DNA of 24,719 bases from Lachnospiraceae bacterium (GTDB lineage: Bacteria; Bacillota_A; Clostridia; Lachnospirales; Lachnospiraceae), in assembly GCA_009774465.1 (NCBI GenBank), contig VSNT01000052.1, forward strand, positions 1 to 24,719, given 5' to 3'. Under the pieces are notes generated by a model. That model was given only the letters and a program-made list of their open reading frames with translations, was not told the DNA's origin and made no database searches. A program made the translations under genes and the position numbers. Of this stretch, positions 15,783 through 23,426 are shown piece after piece; position 1 is the first letter of the stretch, and every line of letters begins with the position of its first letter.

Positions 15783-15907
15783 TTTTCCACATTATCCACA
15801 TATTTTAGTAAAAAAATATACTTAAAATATGTGGATATTTTTTGCAGGAAATGACTTGATTTTCCACTGGTCTCCATGAAATATCCACATTGTCCACACT
15901 ATCCACA
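15783..15907. promoter_or_regulatory. Cluster of six DnaA-box-like 9-mers
   Basis: The DnaA box consensus is TTATCCACA. Here it is exact at 15792-15800. One-mismatch copies are TTTTCCACA (15783-15791), ATATCCACA on the minus strand (15838-15830), ATATCCACA (15881-15889), TTGTCCACA (15890-15898) and CTATCCACA (15899-15907). The first two and the last three abut with an exact 9-bp period. An AT-rich stretch lies between the groups. The cluster sits between murC and a helicase-loading operon, so DnaA control of that operon or titration of DnaA is a natural reading. Binding is inferred, not shown. Confidence 0.7.
15793..15843 (+). terminator. murC terminator whose stem contains opposed DnaA boxes
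   Basis: A perfect 15-bp inverted repeat (15793-15807 with 15823-15837) with a 15-nt A-rich loop is followed by six T's (15838-15843), 10 nt after the murC stop. The stem is AT-rich with a core of TCCACA/TGTGGA, so it is weaker than a typical GC-rich terminator. Each arm includes nearly all of a DnaA-box-like 9-mer. Confidence 0.65.
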
Positions 15908-15953
15908 TTATTGGCAAAGCCTTGAAAATACTGGACTTTTGGAATTTTTCCTA

Positions 15954-15982
15954 TTTCCATTTTCAAATCCTTGTGCTATAAT
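15954..15982 (+). promoter_or_regulatory. Promoter of the helicase-loader/prs operon
   Basis: A -35 TTTCCA (15954-15959), a 17-bp spacer and a perfect -10 TATAAT (15977-15982) with TG at the extended -10 position. Start near 15989. It begins 47 bp after the last DnaA-box-like site. An 8-bp inverted repeat, TTGAAAAT (15922-15929) with ATTTTCAA (15959-15966), overlaps its upstream part. Confidence 0.6.
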
Positions 15983-16026
15983 TCAAGATGCTTTCATTCG
16001 TGTAAAAAAGGTCAGGTGTCTGCTTC

Positions 16027-17088
16027 ATGGCTCACTTTAAAATTTATCAGGAAAACTGTGCTGATGTTACCGTTGTATCAAATATATTTATTGATGAATA
16101 TATGAAAGACGCCAACGACGCACAGCTAAAAATATATTTATATCTGCTCCGCATGATGAGCGCCGGTTTATCTACCAGCGTTTCGGATATTGCCGACCAG
16201 TTTAATCATACGGAAAAAGATGTAATAAGGGCTCTTAAATATTGGGAAAAGAACCGGCTTCTTACTTTAGAGTATGATGACTCTAAAAATTTATCCGGGA
16301 TTCAGCTTCTCGATTTTTCCAAAAAAACGGACAAGGGAACGAAGGAAACTTCCTGCCTTGCTCCGGTAGTTAAGCTGCCCTCCAAACCGGAGATAATAAA
16401 TGAGAATTCTGACTTTTCCAAACCCTGTTACAGTCTTGATCAGTTGAAGGAATTTAAGAATAATGAAGAAACCGCACAAATTCTTTTTGTGGCAGAACAG
16501 TATCTGGGAAAACCTTTAAGTCCTTCCGAAATCAAAACAATCCTTTTCTTTACGGACCGGCTTGGATTTTCTGAGGACTTAATAGACTACTTGATTCAAT
16601 ATTGTGTGGACAAGGGCAAGAAAGATTTCCGCTACATTGAAAAGGTTGCAATCAGTTGGGCGCAGGAAGGAATCACCACCCCAAAACAGGCCGCCAAATA
16701 TGTGGTAAAGTATGATAAAACTGTCTATTCTGTCATGAAGGCCCTTGGCAAATCCGGAACCCCCACCAAAGCGGAAGCCGGTTTTGTGAGCAGGTGGATC
16801 AAGGAATATGGCTTTACTTCCGATATTATTATGGAAGCCTGCAACCGTACCGTAATGGCCACAGATAAGCATCGCTTTGAATATGCCGACAGCATTTTGA
16901 CAAGCTGGCATAAAAACCAGGTACATAATCAATCTGATATTAAGGCTCTGGATGAAGCGTACGCCAGAAGCAGAACTGCCCCGGCAAGGCCTTCCGGCAG
17001 AGCTTCCTCTCAATACAGCCAGTTTAATCAGTTTATGCATACGGATTATGATTTTGATGCATTGGAAAAAGAAATTTTAAGTAATTAA
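16027..17088 (+). CDS. DnaB/DnaD-like replication initiation (helicase loading) protein
   Basis: Probable primosome protein (353 aa) that remodels origin DNA and brings in the helicase loader. The N-terminal winged-helix-like region (about 1-95) resembles DDBH1. Two DDBH2-type repeats follow, each with the Y-x-x-x-x-x-x-W signature: FRYIEKVAISWAQEGI (201-216) and FEYADSILTSWHKNQV (284-299). A DDBH1-DDBH2-DDBH2 order recalls Bacillus DnaB (the loader, not the helicase) more than DnaD, and in Bacillus dnaB also precedes dnaI. Clostridial genomes usually label such genes DnaD-domain proteins. The ATG at 16027 is preceded only by a loose GGTCAGGTG-type ribosome site. Confidence 0.85.
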   Translation: MAHFKIYQENCADVTVVSNIFIDEYMKDANDAQLKIYLYLLRMMSAGLSTSVSDIADQFNHTEKDVIRALKYWEKNRLLTLEYDDSKNLSGIQLLDFSKKTDKGTKETSCLAPVVKLPSKPEIINENSDFSKPCYSLDQLKEFKNNEETAQILFVAEQYLGKPLSPSEIKTILFFTDRLGFSEDLIDYLIQYCVDKGKKDFRYIEKVAISWAQEGITTPKQAAKYVVKYDKTVYSVMKALGKSGTPTKAEAGFVSRWIKEYGFTSDIIMEACNRTVMATDKHRFEYADSILTSWHKNQVHNQSDIKALDEAYARSRTAPARPSGRASSQYSQFNQFMHTDYDFDALEKEILSN

Positions 17089-17110
17089 TACCCTTTAAGG
17101 AGAAGTTATT

Positions 17111-18082
17111 GTGGCATTAAATAATACGCAATATGATGCAATCATACGGGAATATGAAGATAAACAGACGCGGAACCGGCATCTTCTGGAAGAACGGACT
17201 GCCGAGGTTTATGCAAAGGTAGACGGTTACCGCACTCTTTGCGAATCTGTTTCCGCAATTTCCGTTATGCAGGGGAAAAAGCTTTTAGAGGGAGACGAAC
17301 ATGCCCTGACAGATCTCCACTCGGAAATACAAAATCTTATTTCCATGAAAAACCAGCTTCTTACAGGCGCAGGTTACCCTGCGGATTATTTAGAACCAGC
17401 CTATGATTGTCCTGACTGTAAGGACACCGGCTACATAAACGGAGCAAAGTGTCATTGCTTTAAGCAGAAAGTAATTGATATCCTATATGAGCAGTCCGGT
17501 ATACAGGAACTGTTAAAGAGAGAAAATTTTGATGTACTTTCCTATCAGTATTATGAAGGCGAGGATCTTGAACGCTTTCAGAATACGGTAAGCGCATGCA
17601 GAAACTTTATAAAAACTTTTGATTCGGACTACCACAATTTATTTTTTTATGGTACAGTGGGTACGGGAAAATCTTTTCTATCCGGATGCATTGCAAAAGA
17701 ACTGATAGAAAAAGGATATTCTGTAATATATTCCAGTTCCGTTAAGCTTTTTGAAACTTTATCCGTTAACATATACGACTATAAAAGTAAATCCGTTTTT
17801 TCCGATTCACATGCAGATTTGTATGGCTGTGATCTTCTTATCATTGACGACCTTGGAACAGAGTATTCCAGGAATGTAAATCCCGCCATACTTTTTTCTC
17901 TGTTAAACGAGAGGCATCTCAATCGGAAATCTACTATAATTTCTACTAATCTGTCTTTGGAAGATTTTCGCAATTTATATTCGGACCGGATATTTTCCAG
18001 AATATCTAATCAATACAGCATCTGTAAATTTACCGGACCTGATATCCGGATGATTAAAAAAAGACTGCAAAACAGAAAGTGA
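17111..18082 (+). CDS. DnaI/DnaC-like AAA+ helicase loader
   Basis: ATPase (323 aa) likely to load the replicative helicase at origins and restart sites. The N-terminal half is coiled-coil-like and carries a CxxC...CxC cluster (Cys100, Cys103, Cys114, Cys116) that looks zinc-binding. The AAA+ core has Walker A GTVGTGKS (Lys187), Walker B LLIIDDLGTE (Asp246, Asp247), a sensor-1 STNLS, and SDRIFSRI as the probable arginine finger. The GTG start is supported by AAGGAGA 7 nt upstream. It lies 22 nt after the DnaB/DnaD-like gene, as in Bacillus dnaB-dnaI. IS21 IstB proteins share the fold, but no istA is present and the context is replicative. Confidence 0.88.
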   Translation: MALNNTQYDAIIREYEDKQTRNRHLLEERTAEVYAKVDGYRTLCESVSAISVMQGKKLLEGDEHALTDLHSEIQNLISMKNQLLTGAGYPADYLEPAYDCPDCKDTGYINGAKCHCFKQKVIDILYEQSGIQELLKRENFDVLSYQYYEGEDLERFQNTVSACRNFIKTFDSDYHNLFFYGTVGTGKSFLSGCIAKELIEKGYSVIYSSSVKLFETLSVNIYDYKSKSVFSDSHADLYGCDLLIIDDLGTEYSRNVNPAILFSLLNERHLNRKSTIISTNLSLEDFRNLYSDRIFSRISNQYSICKFTGPDIRMIKKRLQNRK

Positions 18083-18090
18083 GGCACTTC

Positions 18091-19281
18091 ATGTCAAAAC
18101 GAGAAGAAAAAAGAAATTTGGAAACAATTCCTGTCGGCACTCTCGGAATCATTCCCTTAGAGGGATGTAAAGCTCTTGGCAAAATGGTAGATGATTATCT
18201 GGTAAAATGGCGTACTGTCCGCGAAAGCGAGCATAAAGAAAGCCTTGCCTTTGCCGGCTATCAAAGAGATTCCTATATTCTGCAGGCAAAAGTTCCACGC
18301 TTCGGCTCCGGTGAAGCCAAGGGAATCATTCTTGAGTCTGTCCGCGGAACCGATTTATATCTTTTGGTAGATGTTGCCAATTACAGCCTGACCTACTCCC
18401 TGTGCGGACATGAAAACCATATGTCCCCTGACGATCATTATCAGGATTTAAAAAGAATTATCGCCGCTGTAGGCGGAAAAGCAAGGCGGATTACTGTTAT
18501 CATGCCCTTCCTTTATGAAAGCAGACAGCATAAAAGAACTACAAGAGAATCCCTTGACTGTGCACTTGCATTACAGGAAATGGTCCATATGGGTGTTGAC
18601 AATATTATCACCTTTGACGCCCATGATCCCAGAGTGCAGAATGCAATTCCCTTACATGGATTTGAGACAGTCCAGCCCACCTATCAATTTATCAAAGGGC
18701 TGTTAAAAAGTGTTCCCGACCTTCAGATTGATTCCGGACATATGATGGTAATCAGCCCGGATGAAGGAGGCATGTCACGTGCCATTTACATGGCCAATGT
18801 ACTTGGACTTGATATGGGTATGTTCTACAAGAGAAGAGACTATACCCGCATTGTAAATGGACGCAATCCTATTGTTGCGCATGAGTTTTTAGGCTCTTCC
18901 GTAGAAGGAAAAGATATGGTCATCATCGACGATATGATTTCTTCCGGCGAAAGCGTTCTTGAAGTTGCCACTGCTTTAAAAGAAAGAAAGGCCCGCAAGA
19001 TTTTCATCTGCGCAACCTTTGGACTGTTTACCAATGGACTTGAACGGTTTGACAAGGCATATGAAAATAAAATGATAGACAAGGTTCTTACCACCAACTT
19101 AATTTATCAGACTCCTGATCTGCTAAAACGGGAATGGTACGTTAACTGCGATTTAAGTAAATACATTGCATATCTGATAGACACCCTGAACCATGATGCC
19201 TCTATCAGTGATCTCTTAGATCCTAACGAACGAATTCAAAGTGTAGTTGCCAGATATAAAGCTGGTGAAGAAATCGACTGA
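18091..19281 (+). CDS. prs: Ribose-phosphate pyrophosphokinase, long divergent form
   Basis: Makes PRPP from ribose-5-phosphate and ATP for purine, pyrimidine, His, Trp and NAD synthesis (396 aa, against about 315 for standard bacterial Prs). The motif ESRQHKRTTRESL corresponds to the ATP-binding loop, ITFDAHDPRVQNAI to the metal-binding Asp/His segment, YKRRDYTR to the catalytic loop, and VIIDDMISSGES (Asp280, Asp281) to the PRPP loop. It has an N-terminal extension and insertions. I prefer ATG 18091, with GAGG 6 nt upstream. An in-frame GTG at 18079 would overlap the preceding stop. It is the last gene of the helicase-loader operon. Confidence 0.88.
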   Translation: MSKREEKRNLETIPVGTLGIIPLEGCKALGKMVDDYLVKWRTVRESEHKESLAFAGYQRDSYILQAKVPRFGSGEAKGIILESVRGTDLYLLVDVANYSLTYSLCGHENHMSPDDHYQDLKRIIAAVGGKARRITVIMPFLYESRQHKRTTRESLDCALALQEMVHMGVDNIITFDAHDPRVQNAIPLHGFETVQPTYQFIKGLLKSVPDLQIDSGHMMVISPDEGGMSRAIYMANVLGLDMGMFYKRRDYTRIVNGRNPIVAHEFLGSSVEGKDMVIIDDMISSGESVLEVATALKERKARKIFICATFGLFTNGLERFDKAYENKMIDKVLTTNLIYQTPDLLKREWYVNCDLSKYIAYLIDTLNHDASISDLLDPNERIQSVVARYKAGEEID

Positions 19282-19295
19282 TTTATTCCTGCGAG

Positions 19296-19376
19296 CAATG
19301 AGTCAGGCGGATGCTTTGCATCCGTTTGACTAAAAACCATGCGCCGGCAGGCACATTACTCATTGTTTTTTATTTT
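19296..19376 (+). terminator. Terminator complex after prs
   Basis: A 14-bp hairpin (19301-19314 with 19318-19331, two G-U pairs) lies within a wider pairing of CAATGAGT (19296-19303) with ACTCATTG (19358-19365). The latter is followed by six T's, an A and four more T's. The two pairings share bases and are alternatives. Only the outer one ends in a T tract. It also separates prs from the convergent membrane-protein gene. Confidence 0.6.
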
Positions 19377-19383
19377 CTCTCCC

Positions 19384-21123
19384 TCACTGCACCTGATATA
19401 CGTACAGGGTATAGGGTGATGATTCATGGGTATAGGTTCCTGCAGGAGAAAATCCTGCCTCCGGCGCATTGGTCAGTTTTACTCTGGAAAAAATAAACTC
19501 ACCTCCAAGAGCTTTAAAGGCATCCACGTCAATATAAATATCCTGTTCCTGCACCTGATAAGTGCGGAATCCATTTACAATTGAAAGATCTGTTCCAGAA
19601 TACAGGTAGGCTCTGGCCCCCCAATCGTCAAAATAAATTCTGCTCTCCTCAACCCGCTCAAGAGCCGGTGCAATTATTTTACGGAAAGCCTCTTTATATT
19701 CCTGAGAATAAAATCCAAGATAACCGTCTAAAGTGGAAATACCATTATATTCCAATGTGGCAGGATAAAATCCATAGGCCGCAGACCATTCGCCTTTATA
19801 GCCCAAGTCCTGCTTCGCTTTTTCAAACAATTCCGCCGAATAAAACTCCTCATAGCTTAACTGATCCGTAGTTTTCCCTTTCAGTAAATGGTATGCCTGA
19901 CTATAGCAGGTATGATAAAGGTCATTATAGCGCGTTCCGGAAAGTATAATAATCAGGATAGCAAATAGGGCAAGAACGTCTGCAAAGATTTTCATGGATT
20001 TTTTCCGGCTGTCATAGAACCGCTTTAATACCAGAAAAAAGGCGGCGTACCAGATAAAGGGGCTGAAAAATATAGTCCTGTTAAACTGCCAGCCGGTAAG
20101 AGGCGGACAAATGGTTTCTATTATTTTTCTAAATCCTTCCCAATAATAAATCCCGTAAACTGCGCTGTTAAAAATAAGCACCAGCATCAAAAGATTATAT
20201 AAATCATGGAAAATTCCTTTGATTTCTTTCTTTTTTAAATAAGTAAGATTCAAAAAAACAAAATAAATCATGCATACCGGCATAATCAGATATTTATGCA
20301 TACTCTCTGCATGAAACATTCCATTTACGAATACGTCTTCTATGGTCTTTATAATTTCTCCTGCCGTAAAGCTCCCTTCCTGCATGGTAGAGCGGATTGT
20401 TACTTCATCACTTAACAGCATGGTTCCAAACAGCCTGTATTCACAGGCAATGCATCCTGCCGACAGCACACAGATGGCAAGAAGCATCCTGCCGGGAAAC
20501 CGTCTGTCCTTAATCCAGAGCCAGATTAAGGAAACTGCCATATAAGCCAGTATAAACAATCCGAAATAGGAAAAATAGGATAAGAAGGGATAAAAAAACA
20601 ATGCCCCATACCATTTAAAAGAAGGCGCTTTATATATTTTGCGGAGAAGGTAAATCACAAGAGGTATGGAAGCAAAAGGAACTCCAAAGGCCGGAAAAAC
20701 ATTTAAGATTCCATAGGCAAATCCCATAAGATAAACAAGCGGCTTATAAACCTTATATTTTTCTCCGTACATATCTTTTGCCAAAAGAATACTGGAAAAC
20801 AATCCAATGATTATTTTAAGCAGATATCCCGTAACATAAGCCGGGTAATCCGGCAGAATCATGTACAGCATTGTATATAAAGAAAATTCCGACGGAAGCA
20901 CATCTCTGCTGATCCCGCCTAAAAATGGAACGTCCACTCCATGCGTCCAGAAGGTATTGGTATTTTTCATCATCTGAAACTGCGGCGTAAACAGATCAAG
21001 GTTATCATGAATTGCTATAATACTGTTTTCTCCGCAGATAAAAAACACGCCTCCGGCAAATATAAGAAAACCGATAATAATTACAAGATACCAGTTTGAA
21101 ACCAGTTTTTTCAATCCTTTCAA
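19384..21123 (-). CDS. Large polytopic membrane protein, GT-C/YfhO-like
   Basis: Integral membrane protein (579 aa) with an N-terminal helix (about 11-31), roughly ten more hydrophobic segments up to about residue 410, and a C-terminal soluble domain of about 160 residues, probably outside the cell. The loop after helix 1 contains HDNLDLFTPQFQ, the acidic position and spacing seen in GT-C-type glycosyltransferases. From memory it resembles proteins labelled DUF6044 (not verified). It starts with TTG overlapping the GT2 stop (TTGA), with GGGGGAG 5 nt upstream, so it is coupled to the glycosyltransferase. It may use the lipid-linked sugar that the GT2 enzyme makes. Confidence 0.7.
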   Translation of the reverse strand: MKGLKKLVSNWYLVIIIGFLIFAGGVFFICGENSIIAIHDNLDLFTPQFQMMKNTNTFWTHGVDVPFLGGISRDVLPSEFSLYTMLYMILPDYPAYVTGYLLKIIIGLFSSILLAKDMYGEKYKVYKPLVYLMGFAYGILNVFPAFGVPFASIPLVIYLLRKIYKAPSFKWYGALFFYPFLSYFSYFGLFILAYMAVSLIWLWIKDRRFPGRMLLAICVLSAGCIACEYRLFGTMLLSDEVTIRSTMQEGSFTAGEIIKTIEDVFVNGMFHAESMHKYLIMPVCMIYFVFLNLTYLKKKEIKGIFHDLYNLLMLVLIFNSAVYGIYYWEGFRKIIETICPPLTGWQFNRTIFFSPFIWYAAFFLVLKRFYDSRKKSMKIFADVLALFAILIIILSGTRYNDLYHTCYSQAYHLLKGKTTDQLSYEEFYSAELFEKAKQDLGYKGEWSAAYGFYPATLEYNGISTLDGYLGFYSQEYKEAFRKIIAPALERVEESRIYFDDWGARAYLYSGTDLSIVNGFRTYQVQEQDIYIDVDAFKALGGEFIFSRVKLTNAPEAGFSPAGTYTHESSPYTLYVYQVQ

Positions 21124-22079
21124 CCTTTCTCCCCCTTGTTTTCCCTGCTTAAACGGTTTTCCTTTTCACAGACCAGCGTAAACCGGTACTCAAAATCCCT
21201 TCGGTTCTTCATTGCCATGTTGGATAAAATCAGACCGGCAAAAAAAGACTGAATCGCCGCCATCATGACAAAACCGCAGACAATCAGTGTGGGGAATTTT
21301 AATACCAGTCCCGTCTGTACAAATTCTATCAGAACCGGTATAAAGAAAAGTATGGCAATTACTGCAAGCAAAAGGGCTAAAATGCTGAAAAAGCCAAAGG
21401 GTTTATAATCACGGTAAAGCCTGAAAATAGTTCCCAGCACCTTAAACCCGTCAGAATAAGTGTTCAGCTTGGATACGCTTCCCTCCGGCCTGTCCCTGTA
21501 TTCCACAATCACATTGTCAATCTGCATATGATTATAGACCGCATGAATGGTCATTTCTGTTTCAATCTCAAATCCTTTGGAAAGTACGGGAAATGTTTTT
21601 ACAAATCCATAACTGAAAGCCCGAAATCCGGTCATAATGTCTTTCACTTTACATCCAAATAAATGATTAATACTGGCTCTCACCAGAGAATTGCCCATAT
21701 TGTGAAAAGGTCTCTTGTTTTCCTCAAAATATGTGGAAGAAAGGCGGTCGCCTACCACCATGTCCGCATTATGATTCAATACCTTGTCCACCATTTCAGG
21801 TGCAAATTCCATAGGATACGTGTCATCTCCATCCACCATAACATAGCACCGGGCTTCTATCTCACGGAACATCCGCCTGATCACATTGCCCTTTCCCTGC
21901 ATATATTCCTTACGTACAACTGCCCCCTCTGACACTGCGATCTGTGCTGTACGGTCTGTGGAATTATTGTCATATACATAAATAACCGCCTCCGGCAGGG
22001 CTGCCTTCGTATCTTTAATCACCTTGGCAATTGTTTTTTCCTCGTTATAACAGGGAATTAAAACTGCTATTTTATCCAT
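21120..22079 (-). CDS. GT2 polyprenyl-phosphate glycosyltransferase, DPM1/GtrB-like
   Basis: Transfers a sugar from a nucleotide donor to polyprenyl phosphate on the cytoplasmic face (319 aa). It starts MDKIAVLIPCYNEE, then DNNSTDRT (37-44), the metal-binding VDGDDTYP (Asp83, Asp85, Asp86), MTGFRAFS and SKGFEIETEMT. Two membrane helices lie near residues 228-250 and 260-285, with a basic tail. This matches the GtrB/DPM1 layout. The ATG at 22079 is chosen for AAGGAG 7 nt upstream and because the fold begins at once; an in-frame start 8 codons earlier has no ribosome site. The sugar cannot be read from sequence. Confidence 0.87.
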   Translation of the reverse strand: MDKIAVLIPCYNEEKTIAKVIKDTKAALPEAVIYVYDNNSTDRTAQIAVSEGAVVRKEYMQGKGNVIRRMFREIEARCYVMVDGDDTYPMEFAPEMVDKVLNHNADMVVGDRLSSTYFEENKRPFHNMGNSLVRASINHLFGCKVKDIMTGFRAFSYGFVKTFPVLSKGFEIETEMTIHAVYNHMQIDNVIVEYRDRPEGSVSKLNTYSDGFKVLGTIFRLYRDYKPFGFFSILALLLAVIAILFFIPVLIEFVQTGLVLKFPTLIVCGFVMMAAIQSFFAGLILSNMAMKNRRDFEYRFTLVCEKENRLSRENKGEKG

Positions 22080-22152
22080 TAGGATGCTCCTTCTTTCTTC
22101 CAATAATATGACATATTTCTTTTGTTATTTTATCAGAGTTTCCAGGGGAAGT

Positions 22153-22608
22153 CTAGTTATGAATTTTCCTTATATCCCAGCCATTTCCATAGTGTTCCGG
22201 TCCATCCAGCCTTACATACATTATATTATTTTCTCCCCCTTTTAAAATAAGATGGTAGCCTTCCTTATTATCCGCGCAAAAAAATGCGATGCCTTTTTGA
22301 TAATTCACATTAAATCCCTTCTGATAACATGCCCTTACATATTTGTTAAAGTCCTGTTCAGGTATTTCCGCAACTGACACTGCAAACCCATAGTCTGACT
22401 CCCATTCCACTCTGCCCAGGTCAAATTCAGGCTCTGGAATCAGGGATGCCATTTCGCTTTTGGGCCAATATGATTTTTCATATTCCTTTTCCGGCAAAAT
22501 ACCCATTCTGCTCCCTAAAGCGCCTTTACCGCTTCCGTATCCGGCGCACCCGGTAAAGATTACCCCTAGCACAGCAAAAATATACGCCGCTTTCCCTATT
22601 TTCCTCAT
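22153..22608 (-). CDS. Small secreted lipoprotein of unknown function
   Basis: A 151-residue protein with a short basic start, a hydrophobic core and lipobox FTGC (Cys21), so probably anchored on the outer membrane leaflet. The mature part has WPKSEMASLIPEPEF, then alternating beta-like strands with a VRACYQKGFNVNY segment and GYHLILKGG. From memory this pattern resembles DUF6591 lipoproteins of Clostridia (unverified). The ATG at 22608 is preferred because AGGGGA sits 6 nt away; another ATG two codons earlier abuts it. Longer in-frame starts would bury the signal peptide. It lies 73 nt before the GT2 gene and may share its transcript. Confidence 0.75.
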   Translation of the reverse strand: MRKIGKAAYIFAVLGVIFTGCAGYGSGKGALGSRMGILPEKEYEKSYWPKSEMASLIPEPEFDLGRVEWESDYGFAVSVAEIPEQDFNKYVRACYQKGFNVNYQKGIAFFCADNKEGYHLILKGGENNIMYVRLDGPEHYGNGWDIRKIHN

Positions 22609-22658
22609 TTGCATTCCCCTGCCTTTCTCACACGAAACCTGCTGGCTTTTTCTATAGC

Positions 22659-22800
22659 TTTTACGTAAAATTGTACTTTTACAAAGGAAGATATTTTTGC
22701 TCGAAAGGAACAGGAAGCAGTTGGCAAAAGGCATTTTTTGTAGTAAAATGCAACCAGTTGGGGAAAATATGTACAGTTTGTAAAAGTACACCTTTACAAA
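22659..22800. repeat. Cluster of inverted repeats beside the recombinase gene
   Basis: A perfect 14-bp inverted pair, TGTACTTTTACAAA (22672-22685) and TTTGTAAAAGTACA (22777-22790), encloses 91 bp. The right copy also pairs locally: TTTGTAAA (22777-22784) with TTTACAAA (22793-22800). Other palindromes are TTTTACGTAAAA (22659-22670) and GCATTTT/AAAATGC (22731-22737, 22745-22751). CAGTTGG occurs directly repeated at 22718 and 22755. The set lies between the recombinase stop and the lipoprotein start. It could be recombinase sites, an operator array or an old element end. Confidence 0.6.
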
Positions 22801-22806
22801 TTTTTC

Positions 22807-23409
22807 TTAAACGAAGCTTCCAAGTTTTCTTGCTTTCCCGTAAAAGGTGCCTACTGGCATCTGACAGGCTTCCGCTGCCTGACGGAGGGTTATTTTTTTC
22901 TTTTTCCAGTCTTTACAGATTTCTTTGAAATTATCAGGATAAGGAAGGGGCGGACGTCCAAATTTAACGCCTCTTTTCTTTGCTGCTGCAATTCCTTCCG
23001 CCTGACGCTGCCTTATGTTTGTCCGTTCATTTTCCGCTACAAAAGACAATACCTGCAGCACAATATCGCTTAAAAATGTTCCCACCAGATCTTTTCCTCT
23101 TCTGGTGTCCAAAAGGGGCATATCAATCACACAAATATCGATTCCCTTATCTTTTGTCAATATCCGCCACTGATTTTGTATTTCTTCGTAGTTCCGCCCC
23201 AGCCGGTCAATACTTTTAATATAAAGCAGATCGTCCTTTCTGATGCGCCGCACCATACGCTTATAGGCAGGTCTTTCAAAATCCTTTCCCGACTGTTTAT
23301 CCAGAAATATATTTTTTTCCGGAATGGATAATTCCTGCAAGGCCCTCATCTGCCTGTCCTCATTCTGCTCCCGGCTGCTGACTCTCACATAACCATACAC
23401 ATTTGCCAT
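22807..23409 (-). CDS. Serine recombinase of the resolvase/invertase type
   Basis: Small site-specific DNA recombinase (200 aa). The catalytic domain starts MANVYGYVRVSSREQNEDRQ with the nucleophile predicted as Ser11. It continues with FLDKQSGKDFERPAY, then the arginine-bearing SIDRLGRNYEEI, the long helix VLSFVAENERTNIRQRQAEG, and GRPP as hinge. The C-terminal DNA-binding HTH is TLRQAAEACQMPVGTFYGKA. Length is typical of Tn3/Hin-type enzymes and all expected parts are present. The ATG at 23409 is chosen for AAGGAG 6 nt upstream. No transposase is next to it, so it is a lone resolvase/invertase, perhaps left by an element or acting on the repeats just downstream. Confidence 0.92.
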   Translation of the reverse strand: MANVYGYVRVSSREQNEDRQMRALQELSIPEKNIFLDKQSGKDFERPAYKRMVRRIRKDDLLYIKSIDRLGRNYEEIQNQWRILTKDKGIDICVIDMPLLDTRRGKDLVGTFLSDIVLQVLSFVAENERTNIRQRQAEGIAAAKKRGVKFGRPPLPYPDNFKEICKDWKKKKITLRQAAEACQMPVGTFYGKARKLGSFV

Positions 23410-23426
23410 AAATATCTCCTTCTTTC

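Noticed and set aside
15783..15976. Main chromosomal origin oriC
   Set aside because: The DnaA-box-like cluster and AT-rich DNA are suggestive, but dnaA, dnaN, recF and rpmH, which usually flank oriC in Firmicutes, are absent. I keep it as a regulatory or titration cluster.
16579..17040. Open frame of 153 codons on the minus strand inside the DnaB/DnaD-like gene
   Set aside because: It overlaps the conserved DDBH2 repeats of the real gene and shows no independent coding signs.
22614..22791. N-terminal extension of the lipoprotein gene by about 60 codons
   Set aside because: It would place the signal peptide and lipobox internally, and the ribosome site AGGGGA fits only the start at 22608.
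22615..22806. Insertion sequence or transposon end next to the recombinase
   Set aside because: Repeats are present, but I found no transposase, no matching terminal repeat beyond the recombinase and no target duplication.
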